A DNA stretch of 64,000 bases from Pseudomonas multiresinivorans (lineage in GTDB: Bacteria; Pseudomonadota; Gammaproteobacteria; Pseudomonadales; Pseudomonadaceae), in assembly GCF_012971725.1 (NCBI RefSeq), contig NZ_CP048833.1, forward strand, positions 6,324,001-6,388,000, in the 5' to 3' direction. The first letter of the stretch is position 1; each line of letters begins with the position of its first letter. Positions 42,618-52,064 of the stretch are shown piece after piece. The notes below the pieces were generated by a model that was given only the letters and a program-made list of their open reading frames with translations, did not search any database and was not told where the DNA came from. A program made the position numbers and the translations under genes.

Positions 42618-44278
42618 GACGGCACCTCCGCCTGGCGGTACACCCGCGCCTTGAAAGGCTCCAGGCCGATGCGCTCGACCGTCTCGACGAAGCGCTCGCC
42701 GGCGCCGCGCTGCTCGACATAGGTCTGCACCAGCGCCTCGATCACCTCCGGCACTTCGGCGGCGCTGAACGACGGGCCGATCACCTTGCCCAGCGCACTT
42801 TTCGCGCCCTGCGCGCCGCCCAGGGTGATCTGGTACCACTCGCTACCGCTCTTATCGACGCCGAGGATGCCGATGTTGCCGATGTGGTGGTGACCGCAGG
42901 CGTTCATGCAGCCGGAGATGTTCAGGCTGAGGTCGCCCAGGTCGTGCAGGTAATCCAGGTCTTCGAAGCGCTGCTGGATGCCCTGGGCGATGGGGATCGA
43001 CTTGGCGTTGGCCAGTGCGCAGAAGTCGCCGCCGGGGCAGGCGATGATGTCGGTCAGCAGCCCCTGGTTCGGCGTGCCCAGGCCCGCCGCGCAGGCTTCC
43101 AGCCAAAGCGCGTGGAGATCGGCCTTGCGCACGTCCGGCAGGACCAGGTTCTGTTCGTGGGCGACGCGGATCTCGCCGAAGCCGAAGCGCTCGGCCCAAT
43201 CGGCCACGCGCTCCATCTGTTCAGCTGTGGCATCGCCTGGCGGCGCCTCGGCGCCCGGCTTGGTGGACAACACCACGCTGGCGTAACCCGGCACGCGGTG
43301 CGGGCGCACATTGCGCGAGACCCAGCGGGCGAACGCGACATCGGCAGCCAATGCCGTGCCATAGGCGAGATCGTCAGCGGCCGCGTAGACCGGCGCTTCG
43401 AAGGCGGCAGCCACACGCTCATATTCATCAAGGGTGAGCTGCGCCTCGCCATCGCGCAGGTGCTGCCACTCTTCTTCCACCTCTCGGGAAAACGCCTCGA
43501 TGCCCAGCGCCTTCACCAGGATCTTGATCCGCGCCTTGTACTTGTTGTCGCGGCGGCCGTAGCGGTTGTACACGCGCAGGATGGCTTCGACGTAGGACAG
43601 CAAATGCCACCAGGGCAGATCGTCGCGGATCACCTGGCCCAGCATCGGCGTGCGCCCCAGGCCGCCGCCCACCAGCACCTTGAGGCGCAGCTCGCCATCT
43701 TCGGTGCGGCGCAGGTAGAGGCCGATGTCGTGCATCATCACCGCCGCGCGGTCTTCCTCGGCGGCGCAGAGAGCGATCTTGAACTTGCGCGGCAGGAAGA
43801 GGAATTCGGGGTTCACCGTGGACCACTGGCGAAGGATTTCCGCCAGCGGGCGCGGGTCGAGGAATTCGTCGGCGGCGACCCCGGCGAAGGCCTCGGTGGT
43901 GATGTTGCGCACGCAGTTGCCGGAGGTCTGGATGGCATGCATCTCGACATCAGCCAGGCGTTCGAGGATGTCCGGCACACGCTCCAGCTCCACCCAGTTG
44001 AACTGGATGTTCTGCCGCGTGGTGAAGTGGCCGTAGCCGCGGTCGTGCTCGCGGGCAATCCACGCCAGGGTGCGCATCTGCTCGCTGGACAGGGTTCCGT
44101 AGGGAATCGCCACCCGCAGCATGTAGGCGTGCTTCTGCAGGTACAGGCCGTTCTGCAGGCGCAGCGGCAGGAATTCCTCTTCGCTCAGCTCATCGCTCAG
44201 GCGCCGTTGCACCTGGTCGCGGAATTGCGCCACCCGTTCGCGCACCAGGGCGCGGTCGTAATCGTCGTATCGGTACAT
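42614..44278 (-). CDS. cysI: Sulfite reductase hemoprotein subunit (nitrite/sulfite reductase family)
   Basis: The product has 554 residues. The siroheme/4Fe-4S cysteines are in ACPGGDFCALANAKS and NISGCMNACGHHH. The ferredoxin-like half-domains begin NGLYLQKHAYMLRVAIPYG, and the substrate/siroheme Arg/Lys patch GHFTTRQNIQFNWV is present. It reduces sulfite to sulfide. The pairing with DUF934 is typical of the pseudomonad type, which probably takes electrons from ferredoxin-type donors rather than a CysJ flavoprotein (inference). Confidence 0.93.
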   Translation of the reverse strand: MYRYDDYDRALVRERVAQFRDQVQRRLSDELSEEEFLPLRLQNGLYLQKHAYMLRVAIPYGTLSSEQMRTLAWIAREHDRGYGHFTTRQNIQFNWVELERVPDILERLADVEMHAIQTSGNCVRNITTEAFAGVAADEFLDPRPLAEILRQWSTVNPEFLFLPRKFKIALCAAEEDRAAVMMHDIGLYLRRTEDGELRLKVLVGGGLGRTPMLGQVIRDDLPWWHLLSYVEAILRVYNRYGRRDNKYKARIKILVKALGIEAFSREVEEEWQHLRDGEAQLTLDEYERVAAAFEAPVYAAADDLAYGTALAADVAFARWVSRNVRPHRVPGYASVVLSTKPGAEAPPGDATAEQMERVADWAERFGFGEIRVAHEQNLVLPDVRKADLHALWLEACAAGLGTPNQGLLTDIIACPGGDFCALANAKSIPIAQGIQQRFEDLDYLHDLGDLSLNISGCMNACGHHHIGNIGILGVDKSGSEWYQITLGGAQGAKSALGKVIGPSFSAAEVPEVIEALVQTYVEQRGAGERFVETVERIGLEPFKARVYRQAEVPS

Positions 44279-44623
44279 CGCCAGGCCACCTTCGGATCGT
44301 TGCGTGGCGGCCTGCTTCTGTCGTCGGGCACGCCACGTTGCGGTTGACCGAACTATGGCCGGCGCCTGTTGTGCAAAACAGCGGCAGATAACACGGGAAA
44401 AACCGGATCAGATGCAGGGGACGCCTGCCCCGGCGGGCCTGCGACCGGTTGCCGCAACAGGCCCGATCAGCTGCCTCATGGCGCGTGGCGCCAACCCTGC
44501 AATGGCGCGGCGCGGAGCGGATTTCACCATCTGATATGGTTTTTTCCGACGAACCTGAATCTGTTTCGGGTGCAGACCGGTTCGTACAGTCGCGGCGCCT
44601 CTTCTGCCTGATGGGCCACGATA
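44279..44623. other. Divergent promoter region cysI / ccoG
   Basis: The 345 bases contain no ORF I can support. A perfect ACCAT-N5-ATGGT dyad occurs at 44526-44540, about 85 bases before ccoG. A GGGGACGCCT string is at 44417. I cannot read a CysB site or a clear -35/-10 pair by eye. Confidence 0.4.
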
Positions 44624-46033
44624 ATGAGCGAAAGAATCCCCGCGAAGGTCATCGAGATCGACGCACCGCAACGCTTCACCCCGCCGCCGAAACCGCTGTC
44701 GGCGGTCACCCCGACGGTCTACACCAAGCGCTTCGCCGGACGCTTCCGCGACCTCCGCCGTCTCGGCGGTGCGCTGCTGTTCCTGCTGTTCTTCGGTACC
44801 CTCTGGCTGCAGTGGAACGGCCGCCAGGCGGTGCTCTGGGACCTGCCCGAGCGCAAGTTCTACATCTTCGGCGCAACCTTCTGGCCGCAGGACTTCATCC
44901 TGCTCTCGGCGATCCTGATCATCGCTGCCTTCGGGCTGTTCTTCATCACGGTGTTCGCCGGCCGCGTGTGGTGCGGCTACACCTGCCCGCAGAGCGTATG
45001 GACGTGGATCTTCATGTGGGCCGAGCAGGTCACCGAGGGCGACCGCAACCAGCGCATGAAACTGGACAAGGGCCCGGCCAGCGCCGAGAAAGTCCTGCGC
45101 AAGAGCGCCAAGCACGGCCTGTGGCTGCTGATCAGCCTGGCCACGGCGGTCACCTTCATCGGCTACTTCACGCCGGTGCGTCCACTGGTGGCGGACCTGC
45201 TCACCTTCAGGCTCGACCTGGAAAGCACCTTCTGGGTCGCCTTCTTCGCCGCTGCCACCTACGCCAACGCCGGCTGGCTGCGCGAGCAGGTGTGCATTCA
45301 CATGTGCCCATACTCGCGCTTCCAGAGCGTGATGTTCGACAAGGACACCCTGATCATTTCCTACGACGCAGCGCGCGGCGAGTCCCGTGGCGCACGGAAG
45401 AAGGACGCCGATCCCAAGGCCCTCGGCCTGGGCGACTGCATCGACTGCCACCAGTGCGTACAGGTCTGCCCCACTGGCATCGACATCCGCGACGGCCTGC
45501 AGATCGCCTGCATCGGCTGCGCCGCCTGCATCGACGCCTGCGATTCGGTGATGGACAAGATGGGCTACGACCGCGGCCTGGTGCGCTACACCTCCGAGCG
45601 CGCGCTCGAAGGCGGCAAGACCCACCTGCTGCGCCCACGCCTGATTGGCTACGCGGCGGTGCTGCTGGTGATGATCGGCGCGTTCATCTGGGCGCTGGAA
45701 GCGCGGCCGCTGATCAACCTCGACGTCGCCCGCGACCGTGGCCTGTTCCGCGAGAACGCCGCCGGCGAAATCGAGAACATCTACAACCTCAAGCTGATCA
45801 ACAAGACCCAGCAGCCGCAGCACTATCAGCTGAGCCTCGCCGATGGCACCGGCTACCGCCTGCAGGGCGTGCCGGAGCTGATGCTGCAGCCGGGCGAGAT
45901 CCGCGACTTCGCCGTCTCGGTCGCCAGCGAAGCGCAGAGCAGTGCCGGTGGTTCGCTGCCGCTGCACTTCAGGGTCAGCGACGGCAATGAAGCCATCGAC
46001 GCCGCCAGCACCTTCGTCTCGCCGAGGCGCTGA
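44624..46033 (+). CDS. ccoG: Cytochrome c oxidase accessory protein CcoG (FixG/RdxA)
   Basis: The product has 469 residues. It has N-terminal TM helices, WCGYTCPQSVW in a helix, then two ferredoxin-type clusters (CIDCHQCVQVCP and CIGCAACIDACD), a further TM helix and a C-terminal Ig-like IG/FixG_C domain. CcoG reduces Cu(II) to Cu(I) for cbb3 oxidase assembly. No ccoNOPQ or ccoIS genes are adjacent, so this is probably a paralogue. The nearest regulator is the MocR gene downstream. Confidence 0.9.
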   Translation: MSERIPAKVIEIDAPQRFTPPPKPLSAVTPTVYTKRFAGRFRDLRRLGGALLFLLFFGTLWLQWNGRQAVLWDLPERKFYIFGATFWPQDFILLSAILIIAAFGLFFITVFAGRVWCGYTCPQSVWTWIFMWAEQVTEGDRNQRMKLDKGPASAEKVLRKSAKHGLWLLISLATAVTFIGYFTPVRPLVADLLTFRLDLESTFWVAFFAAATYANAGWLREQVCIHMCPYSRFQSVMFDKDTLIISYDAARGESRGARKKDADPKALGLGDCIDCHQCVQVCPTGIDIRDGLQIACIGCAACIDACDSVMDKMGYDRGLVRYTSERALEGGKTHLLRPRLIGYAAVLLVMIGAFIWALEARPLINLDVARDRGLFRENAAGEIENIYNLKLINKTQQPQHYQLSLADGTGYRLQGVPELMLQPGEIRDFAVSVASEAQSSAGGSLPLHFRVSDGNEAIDAASTFVSPRR

Positions 46034-46119
46034 GCATGGCACGGGAGCTTGGCGTGACCTCGGCGCAACGCCTAGAGTGGGCGGATTCCACCACCGCCCA
46101 GGGCGCCCCGCAGGACAAG

Positions 46120-47535
46120 ATGAAGCGCTACGAGAAATTCGCCGACGAGATCGCCGGCCTGATCCGCAGCGGCGTACTCGCCCCCGGCCAGAAAGTCCCC
46201 TCGGTGCGGCACGCCAGCCGCACCTACGGGGTCAGTGCTTCGACGGTGTTCCAGGCTTACTACCTGCTGGAAGACCGCGGCCTGATCGTCGCCCGCGCGC
46301 GCTCCGGCTACTTCGTCCGCGAGCACGTGCAGCGTGCTCTGGCCGAACCGGAAATCGCCCGCCACGACGCGCAGACCACCGAGGTGGACGTCAGCGAACT
46401 GGTGTTCTCGGTGCTCAGCTCGATCAAGGACCCGGACACCGTGCCCTTCGGCTCGGCCTTCCCGGCGCCGGAGTTGTTCCCCCTGCCGCGCTTGGCACGT
46501 TCCATGGCACACGCCGTGCGCGACATGGACCCGCGTTCGGTGGTGGCTGACCTCGCACCCGGCAGCCACGCCCTGCGCCGGCAGATCGCCCTGCGCTACA
46601 TGGTCGGCGGCATGCCGCTGCCGGTGGAGGAACTGGTGGTCACCAACGGCGCGCTGGAAGCGCTGAACCTGTGCCTGCAGGTGGTGACCCAACCCGGCGA
46701 CCTCGTGGCCATCGAAGCCCCGGCGTTCTACGCCAGCCTGCAGGTGCTGGAACGGCTGAAACTGAAAGCAGTTGAGATCCCCGTGCATCCGCGCGAAGGG
46801 ATCGACCTCGACGTACTCGCCGACAGCCTGGCGCGCCTGCCGATCAAGGCCTGCTGGTTCATGAGCAACTTCCAGAACCCGCTGGGCGCCAGCATGAGCG
46901 AGGAGAAGAAGCGCGCCCTCGCTGCCTTGCTGACCCGGCACCAGGTGCCGTTGATCGAGGACGACGTCTACGCCGAGCTGTACTTCGCCGCCCAGGCGCC
47001 CAAGCCGGTGAAGGCCTTCGACACCGAGGGCCTGTTCATGCATTGCAGCTCCTTCTCCAAGAGCCTGGCGCCCGGTTACCGCGTGGGCTGGGTGGCCGGC
47101 GGGCGCTACGCCGAGCAGATCGAGCGGCTCAAGCTGATGACCAGCCTGTCGGCGTCGGTGCCGGCCCAGGCGGCCATCGCCGACTACCTGCAACACGGCG
47201 GCTACGACCGCCACCTGCGGAAGCTGCGCCATGCGCTGGAAAGCCAGCAGCACGCGATGCTCGCCGCCGTGGCCCGGCACTTCCCTGCCGCCACCCGCGT
47301 CACGCGCCCCAGCGGCGGCTACTTCCTCTGGCTGGAACTGCCCGAGCAGATCGACGCGCTCAAGCTGTTCCAGCTCGCCCACGCCCAGGGCATCAGCCTC
47401 GCACCCGGGCCGATCTTCTCGGCGACGCGGCGCTTCGGCCACTGCCTGCGCCTGAACTATGGCCACCCGTGGACGACGGCCAGCGAACAGGCCATGGAAA
47501 CCCTCGGACGGATCATCCACTCGCTGCAGGGCTGA
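46120..47535 (+). CDS. MocR-type PLP-dependent transcriptional regulator
   Basis: The product has 471 residues from the ATG at 46120 (AGGA upstream; family N-terminus MKRYEKFADEIAGLIRSG). The GntR wHTH domain (1-70) has VPSVRHASRTYGVSASTVFQAYYLLEDRG. The fold-type I aminotransferase domain has the PLP lysine Lys314 in SSFSKSLAPGYRVGW and NFQNPLG. MocR proteins sense amino acid-related ligands such as PLP or GABA. It lies 83 bases after ccoG on the same strand. Confidence 0.9.
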   Translation: MKRYEKFADEIAGLIRSGVLAPGQKVPSVRHASRTYGVSASTVFQAYYLLEDRGLIVARARSGYFVREHVQRALAEPEIARHDAQTTEVDVSELVFSVLSSIKDPDTVPFGSAFPAPELFPLPRLARSMAHAVRDMDPRSVVADLAPGSHALRRQIALRYMVGGMPLPVEELVVTNGALEALNLCLQVVTQPGDLVAIEAPAFYASLQVLERLKLKAVEIPVHPREGIDLDVLADSLARLPIKACWFMSNFQNPLGASMSEEKKRALAALLTRHQVPLIEDDVYAELYFAAQAPKPVKAFDTEGLFMHCSSFSKSLAPGYRVGWVAGGRYAEQIERLKLMTSLSASVPAQAAIADYLQHGGYDRHLRKLRHALESQQHAMLAAVARHFPAATRVTRPSGGYFLWLELPEQIDALKLFQLAHAQGISLAPGPIFSATRRFGHCLRLNYGHPWTTASEQAMETLGRIIHSLQG

Positions 47536-47645
47536 AGGCTCGGACTGCAGGACTGATCCGCACATTCGGAAACGATCTGTATCTGTGCGGCAAGTTGTCG
47601 CAGGAATACCCTGTCAGGCAGGAAACCCGGACGAGGGACGCTGCC

Positions 47646-47765
47646 ATGGACGCGGAAAGCCTGATGATTTTGCTCACAGTGGGCGCCGCGCTCGGCGTGC
47701 ACCTGTGGGTGCGTTGGTACCTGCGGTGCGCCTTGGAGCCGCGCTCGGAACAATGGCTCGCCTGA
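47646..47765 (+). CDS. Candidate small membrane protein, 39 residues
   Basis: A 40-codon ORF has GAGGG upstream of its ATG. It begins MDAESLMILLTVGAALGVHLWVRW, one predicted TM helix, with a charged C-terminus. A CCGCACA/TGTGCGG dyad lies upstream (47558-47590). It falls below the usual length for unsupported calls, so it is marked tentative. Confidence 0.45.
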   Translation: MDAESLMILLTVGAALGVHLWVRWYLRCALEPRSEQWLA

Positions 47766-47775
47766 ACCGCTTTTC

Positions 47776-47854
47776 TGCAGGAGCGAGCTTGCTCGCGAAC
47801 CGCCCAGCATCAGTGCCGCCGGAAACCCTGTTCGCGAGCACGCTCGCTCCTACG
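47776..47854. repeat. REP inverted pair
   Basis: Copies at 47776-47801 and 47830-47854 face each other; the second reads GAGCACGCTCGC instead of GAGCAAGCTCGC, a diverged arm. Confidence 0.88.
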
Positions 47855-47987
47855 AAGAGCAATGCCGGATCGGACCGGGCCTGCGCTCGCTGATTCGCAG
47901 GGATCAGCGACCGGCTTGAAAACACTGGGCGTGGCGGGCGGCTGTTGCTATACAGGCAACGCCCACTGACCCTCCACGGACGGCCCA

Positions 47988-49769
47988 ATGAATCTCTGGC
48001 AGCGCGACCTCAGCCATTCCCCCTATGCCGAACGGGTCCGCGCGGAACAGTTCGACGTGCTGCGGCGCAACTCGCCCTTCTCCATCATTGCCGCCTACCT
48101 GGTCGCCGGCCTCACCACCTGGGTGCTCAACGGCGCGCTGCCGCTGGAGTCGCTGCTGGCCTGGTTCGCCGCGCAGACCCTGCTGGGCGGCGCCCGCCTG
48201 TGGCTGCTACGGCGCTACGACCAACTGCGCGCGAGCGGCGCCGGCCCCCGGCGCAGCTGGCTGGCCCAGGTGATGATCACCACCGGCCTCTCGGGCCTGC
48301 TCTGGGGCCTGCCCGCCGCGTACTGGATGACCGTGCTGCCGCCCTCGATGCAGATGTACGTGGTGGTCGTCCTGCTGGGCCTGGGCACCGGCGTGATGAA
48401 TGCCTACAGCATCGTCCTGCCGCTGTTCTACCTGTTCATCGTGCCGGCCTTCACCCTGCCTTTCGCCGCCCTGCTGGTGCTGCTGCCGGACGCCCTGAGC
48501 AAGACGCTCGGCGCGGCAGCGCTGGTCTACGCCTTCACCATCTTTGCCTTCGCCTACCGCTTCCACGCCACCCTCGTGGATTCGCTGCTGCTGCGCTTCG
48601 AGAACAGCGAGCTGCTGCGCAAGCTCAGCATCGAGAAAGAGGCCGCCGAACGCAGCGACCAGGCCAAGACCCGCTTCCTCGCCAGCGCCAGCCACGACCT
48701 GCGCCAGCCGACCTACGCGCTGGGCCTGTACCTGGGCGCACTGAAGAAACAGCCGCTGAACGAGGCCAGCGAAAACCTCGTCGACCACATCTCCCGCGCA
48801 CTCGCCGCGCAGGGCTCGCTGTTCGACGCGCTGCTGAACATCTCGCGCCTGGACGCCGGCATCGTCCAGCCCAGCCTGCAGGCCTTCTCCCTCGCCGAAC
48901 TGCTCGAACGCATCCAGCAGGAATGCAGCGTGCAAGCCGCGGACAAGGGCCTGAACCTGCGCGTACGCCCCGGCGCACCGTTCGTGAAGTCGGACCCGGC
49001 GCTGTTCGAACGCATCCTGCGCAACCTGGTGGAGAACGCCATCCGCTACACCGACCACGGCGGCGTGCTGATCGGCTGGCGCCGCCGTGGCCGCCAGGTG
49101 CGCGTGGAAGTCTGGGACAGCGGCCCGGGGATTCCCGAGCGCGAGCAGCAGAAGGTGTTCTGGGAATTCCACCAGCTCAACAACCCCGAACGTGACCGCA
49201 GCAAGGGTCTTGGCCTGGGGCTGGCCATCGTCCAGCGCACCGCCAGGTTGCTCGACCATCCGCTGGCGCTGCACTCGCGCGAAGGCCACGGCAGCGCTTT
49301 CATGATCAGCCTGCCGCGCGCCACCGCCGTGCAGCCGCGCAAAGCGGAAATCCTGCCGCCGCGCACGGTGCCGGGCAGCGACAAACTGATCTACGTGATC
49401 GAGGACGATGCGGAGAACCGCGAAGGCCTGCGCCTGCTGTTCCAGAGCTGGGAATACCGGCATGTCATCGTCGCCGATGTCGCCGACCTGCTGGCCGACC
49501 CGACTGCTGCCGCGCAGAAGCCGGACCTGATCATCAGCGACTATCGCCTGCGCGACCACCAGACCGGCATCGACGCCATTGCCAGCCTGCACGGGCACTA
49601 CGAAGACGACTGGATCGCCGCCGTGCTGGTCACCGGCGACACCGACCCGCATCTGCTCGCCCAGGCTTCGGCCCATGGCTGGCCGCTGCTGCACAAGCCG
49701 CTGGCAGCGGAGCAGTTGAAGGCGATGATCGATGAGCAGTTCAGTGAACTGGAGCCGCTGGACGACTGA
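47988..49769 (+). CDS. Hybrid sensor histidine kinase
   Basis: The product has 593 residues. About five to six TM helices occupy 30-190, with little periplasmic loop. HisKA has ASASHDLRQPTYALGLYLGAL (His236). The HATPase has NLVENAIRYTDHG, DSGPGIP and GLGLGLAIVQR. A C-terminal REC domain has the phospho-acceptor Asp518 (IISDYRL) and Lys in LLHKPLAAEQLK. No Hpt or DNA-binding domain is present, so output must pass to another protein. No response regulator is adjacent. Confidence 0.9.
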   Translation: MNLWQRDLSHSPYAERVRAEQFDVLRRNSPFSIIAAYLVAGLTTWVLNGALPLESLLAWFAAQTLLGGARLWLLRRYDQLRASGAGPRRSWLAQVMITTGLSGLLWGLPAAYWMTVLPPSMQMYVVVVLLGLGTGVMNAYSIVLPLFYLFIVPAFTLPFAALLVLLPDALSKTLGAAALVYAFTIFAFAYRFHATLVDSLLLRFENSELLRKLSIEKEAAERSDQAKTRFLASASHDLRQPTYALGLYLGALKKQPLNEASENLVDHISRALAAQGSLFDALLNISRLDAGIVQPSLQAFSLAELLERIQQECSVQAADKGLNLRVRPGAPFVKSDPALFERILRNLVENAIRYTDHGGVLIGWRRRGRQVRVEVWDSGPGIPEREQQKVFWEFHQLNNPERDRSKGLGLGLAIVQRTARLLDHPLALHSREGHGSAFMISLPRATAVQPRKAEILPPRTVPGSDKLIYVIEDDAENREGLRLLFQSWEYRHVIVADVADLLADPTAAAQKPDLIISDYRLRDHQTGIDAIASLHGHYEDDWIAAVLVTGDTDPHLLAQASAHGWPLLHKPLAAEQLKAMIDEQFSELEPLDD

Positions 49770-49826
49770 GCCCAAGCACCGAGGGGACGCCTGCTTCCTG
49801 TTCGGCGGCGATACCGGAGCTGGGCT

Positions 49827-49985
49827 GGTTCGCGAGCAAGCTCGCTCCTACGAAGAGCAACGCGCCAACTTGTGCGTGGGCTGGTAGCCCCGCACAGGAG
49901 CGGACTTCGTCCGCGATGGGTTGGCCGGGCTCCCTGACATCATGGATGCAGCGTCAGGTCGATCGCGGACAGAGTCCGCTCCTAC
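49827..49985. repeat. Cluster of two REP families
   Basis: One GAGCAAGCTCGC-type REP (49827-49851) is followed by an inverted pair of a second family (core AGGAGCGGACTTCGTCCGCG, at 49894-49920 and 49961-49985). The same second family recurs as a pair at 57829-57900. Confidence 0.85.
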
Positions 49986-50022
49986 GCAAGGGCTCGCCCC
50001 CGCAGTTACCTCTGGGAAGGCA

Positions 50023-50769
50023 TCACGGCCGATACAGGTGCGCATGCCCCGCGCTGTAAAGCGATGAATCGGCGAAGCCTTCCGCCCCCAGCACCTTGCC
50101 CACCAGGATCAGCGCCGTGCGCTTGAAATCCTTTGCCGCGGCCTTTGCCAGAATATCGCCCAGCGTACCGGTGACCTGGTCCTGGTCCGGCCAGCTCGCC
50201 CGGTGAATCACTGCGATGGGGCAATCGGCGCCGTAGTGCGGCAGCAGTTCGGCGACGATGTTCGGCAACTGCCCCACGCCGAGATGAATCGCCAGGGTCG
50301 CGCGGTGCTGCGCCAGCTCGGCAAGGGACTCGCCTTCGGGCATGCGTGTCTTGTGGGCGTAACGGGTGAGGATCAGCGTCTGCGAGATGTCCGGCAGGGT
50401 CAGCTCGCAGCCGAGTATCGCCGCACAGGCAGAAGTGGCCGTGACGCCGGGAACGATCTCGTAGGGAATACCCAGCTCACGCAGGTGGCGAATCTGCTCG
50501 CCGATGGCGCCGTACAGCGACGGGTCGCCGGAGTGCACGCGGGCAACGTCCTTGCCTTCGCCGTGGGCCTGCGCCAGCAGCGCGACGATCTCGTCCAGGT
50601 TCAGCTCGGCGGTATTCACCACGCGCTCGGCGCTATGACCCTCCAGCACCGCTGGCGGTACCAGCGAGCCGGCGTAGAGGATCACCGGGCAGGAACGGAT
50701 CAGCCGCTGGCCCTTGACCGTGATGAGTTCGGGGTCGCCGGGGCCGGCGCCGATGAAGTGGACCGTCAT
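50023..50769 (-). CDS. cobM: Precorrin-4 C11-methyltransferase
   Basis: The product has 248 residues with the tetrapyrrole methylase fold: FIGAGPGDPELITVKGQRLI, then VARVHSGDPSLYGAIGEQI and VPGVTATSACAAILGCELTLP. It makes precorrin-5 in the aerobic B12 pathway. Start and the cobE stop overlap (ATGA), so it is translated with cobE. Confidence 0.95.
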   Translation of the reverse strand: MTVHFIGAGPGDPELITVKGQRLIRSCPVILYAGSLVPPAVLEGHSAERVVNTAELNLDEIVALLAQAHGEGKDVARVHSGDPSLYGAIGEQIRHLRELGIPYEIVPGVTATSACAAILGCELTLPDISQTLILTRYAHKTRMPEGESLAELAQHRATLAIHLGVGQLPNIVAELLPHYGADCPIAVIHRASWPDQDQVTGTLGDILAKAAAKDFKRTALILVGKVLGAEGFADSSLYSAGHAHLYRP

Positions 50770-51182
50770 GGCTGCTCCTGTTCGGATTCAACGGGGATGA
50801 AGGCCAGCGCGCAGGTGGCCTGGTCGCTGCGGCGTTTGCCCACCAACAGTCGCGCCGGCGCACCGGCCTGGGCTTCGGCCTGCAGCAGTGCCGCGGCTTC
50901 GGCCACACTGGCAGCGCCGATGGCCGTGCGGACCGTTTCGGATGGCCGGTCCAGGCGCGGTTCGCACGCGGCCAGTTGTTGCGGCGTGAACAGCGCCAGC
51001 GGCAGGTCGAGGGCGGCAGCCAGTGCTGTCAGTCCTTCCTCGTCGGCCTTCAACGTGGCGCTAGCCAGCGCGGTAAGGTTCGACTCATCGAGGCCGGCCT
51101 CGGCCAGCGTCTGCGCCAGCAAGGCGCGCAGTTCATCGAGCGTGCAGCCGCGGCGGCAACCGAGGCCGGCAACCAGCGTCAT
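50766..51182 (-). CDS. cobE: Cobalamin biosynthesis protein CobE (CbiG-C type)
   Basis: The product has 138 residues from the ATG at 51182; GGGGAG precedes it. Domain: VAGLGCRRGCTLDELRALLAQTL and LALFTPQQLAACEP, then VAEAAALLQAEA and ATCALAFIP, the CobE/CbiG C-terminal pattern. Its role in the aerobic pathway is not fully settled. It lies between the cbtA terminator and cobM. Confidence 0.88.
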   Translation of the reverse strand: MTLVAGLGCRRGCTLDELRALLAQTLAEAGLDESNLTALASATLKADEEGLTALAAALDLPLALFTPQQLAACEPRLDRPSETVRTAIGAASVAEAAALLQAEAQAGAPARLLVGKRRSDQATCALAFIPVESEQEQP

Positions 51183-51195
51183 CAGCAATCTCCCC

Positions 51196-51233
51196 AAAAC
51201 AAAACCCCGCAGACGGCCGGGCCGCCTGCGGGG
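51196..51233 (-). terminator. Rho-independent terminator after cbtA
   Basis: On the minus strand a CCCCGCAG/CTGCGGGG stem is followed by TTTTGTTTT. It separates cbtBA from cobE-cobM, so those need their own promoter or read-through. Confidence 0.88.
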
Positions 51234-51251
51234 TCGAGCATAACGCGCAGA

Positions 51252-51971
51252 TCAGGCCGACGGCGCGAAACGGCGGAACAACCAGGCAGCCACCAGGCCC
51301 AGGGCCGCCCAGAACACCGCGTTGGTGATCAGCGAGGCGACGATGAACTCGTGGGCGATGCTTTCCGGCGCGAGGCTGGAATGCACTTCCGGCTGCGGCG
51401 CGCCGATCACATGCGGCACCACCAGCAGGGCGACACCGATGCCACGCAGCGCCCAATTGCGGCCGAACACCAGCAGCGCAAGGCCGCCAGCGGTGGCAGC
51501 GGCGGTGCCGATCCACCAGGTCTGGCGCAGGGTCAGGTCGGCGGCGGCGGTGCCGGGCACCTCCGGCGGCAGGCCAAGGGACGGCGCCAGGGTGAACACG
51601 GCGAAACCGGCCAGGCCCCAGAGCAGGCCTTCGGAGGTCTTGCCCGGCTCGCGCAGGGTGAACAGGCCAGCCAGCATCAGGGCGAAGCCCACCGCGACCA
51701 CCAGGTTGCCGCCAGTGGTAGAGAGGATGCGCTGCCAGCCGTCTTCCGGCTCCCAGGCTTCCGCGTCGTGCTCGTGGGCGGCCACTGCGCCTGCAGCGTG
51801 GTCATGGGCGTGCTCGTGGTTTTCTTCGACCAGCGCGGCAGCCGGTTCGGCTTTCTCGTAGGTTTCCGCCTTGAGGATCAGCGGGGACACCCACAGCAGT
51901 TGGACCACAGTCAGCACCAGCGCCGCGATCAGACCGGCGAAACCGGCGGTCTGGGCGATACGTTTGATCAT
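51252..51971 (-). CDS. cbtA: Cobalt transporter subunit CbtA
   Basis: The product has 239 residues with about six TM helices. It has a His-rich loop (EENHEHAHDHAAGAVAAHEHD) between helices 1 and 2, and GLAGFAVFTLAPSLGLPPEVPG in the membrane. The ATG at 51971 has GGAG upstream. With CbtB it is the predicted B12-regulated cobalt permease. The transcript starts under a cobalamin riboswitch. Confidence 0.92.
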   Translation of the reverse strand: MIKRIAQTAGFAGLIAALVLTVVQLLWVSPLILKAETYEKAEPAAALVEENHEHAHDHAAGAVAAHEHDAEAWEPEDGWQRILSTTGGNLVVAVGFALMLAGLFTLREPGKTSEGLLWGLAGFAVFTLAPSLGLPPEVPGTAAADLTLRQTWWIGTAAATAGGLALLVFGRNWALRGIGVALLVVPHVIGAPQPEVHSSLAPESIAHEFIVASLITNAVFWAALGLVAAWLFRRFAPSA

Positions 51972-52064
51972 TGCAATTCTCCAGGCGAGACGAGGCCCCG
52001 AACGCTGCAAACGCGCGGCCAGGAGTGCCTCGAATTCGCTGCGCTTACGCGCAGGCGGTGCACA

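Noticed and set aside
47988..49769. Assigning the hybrid kinase to a named system
   Set aside because: Domain order is clear, but no neighbour or motif identifies the signal or partner.
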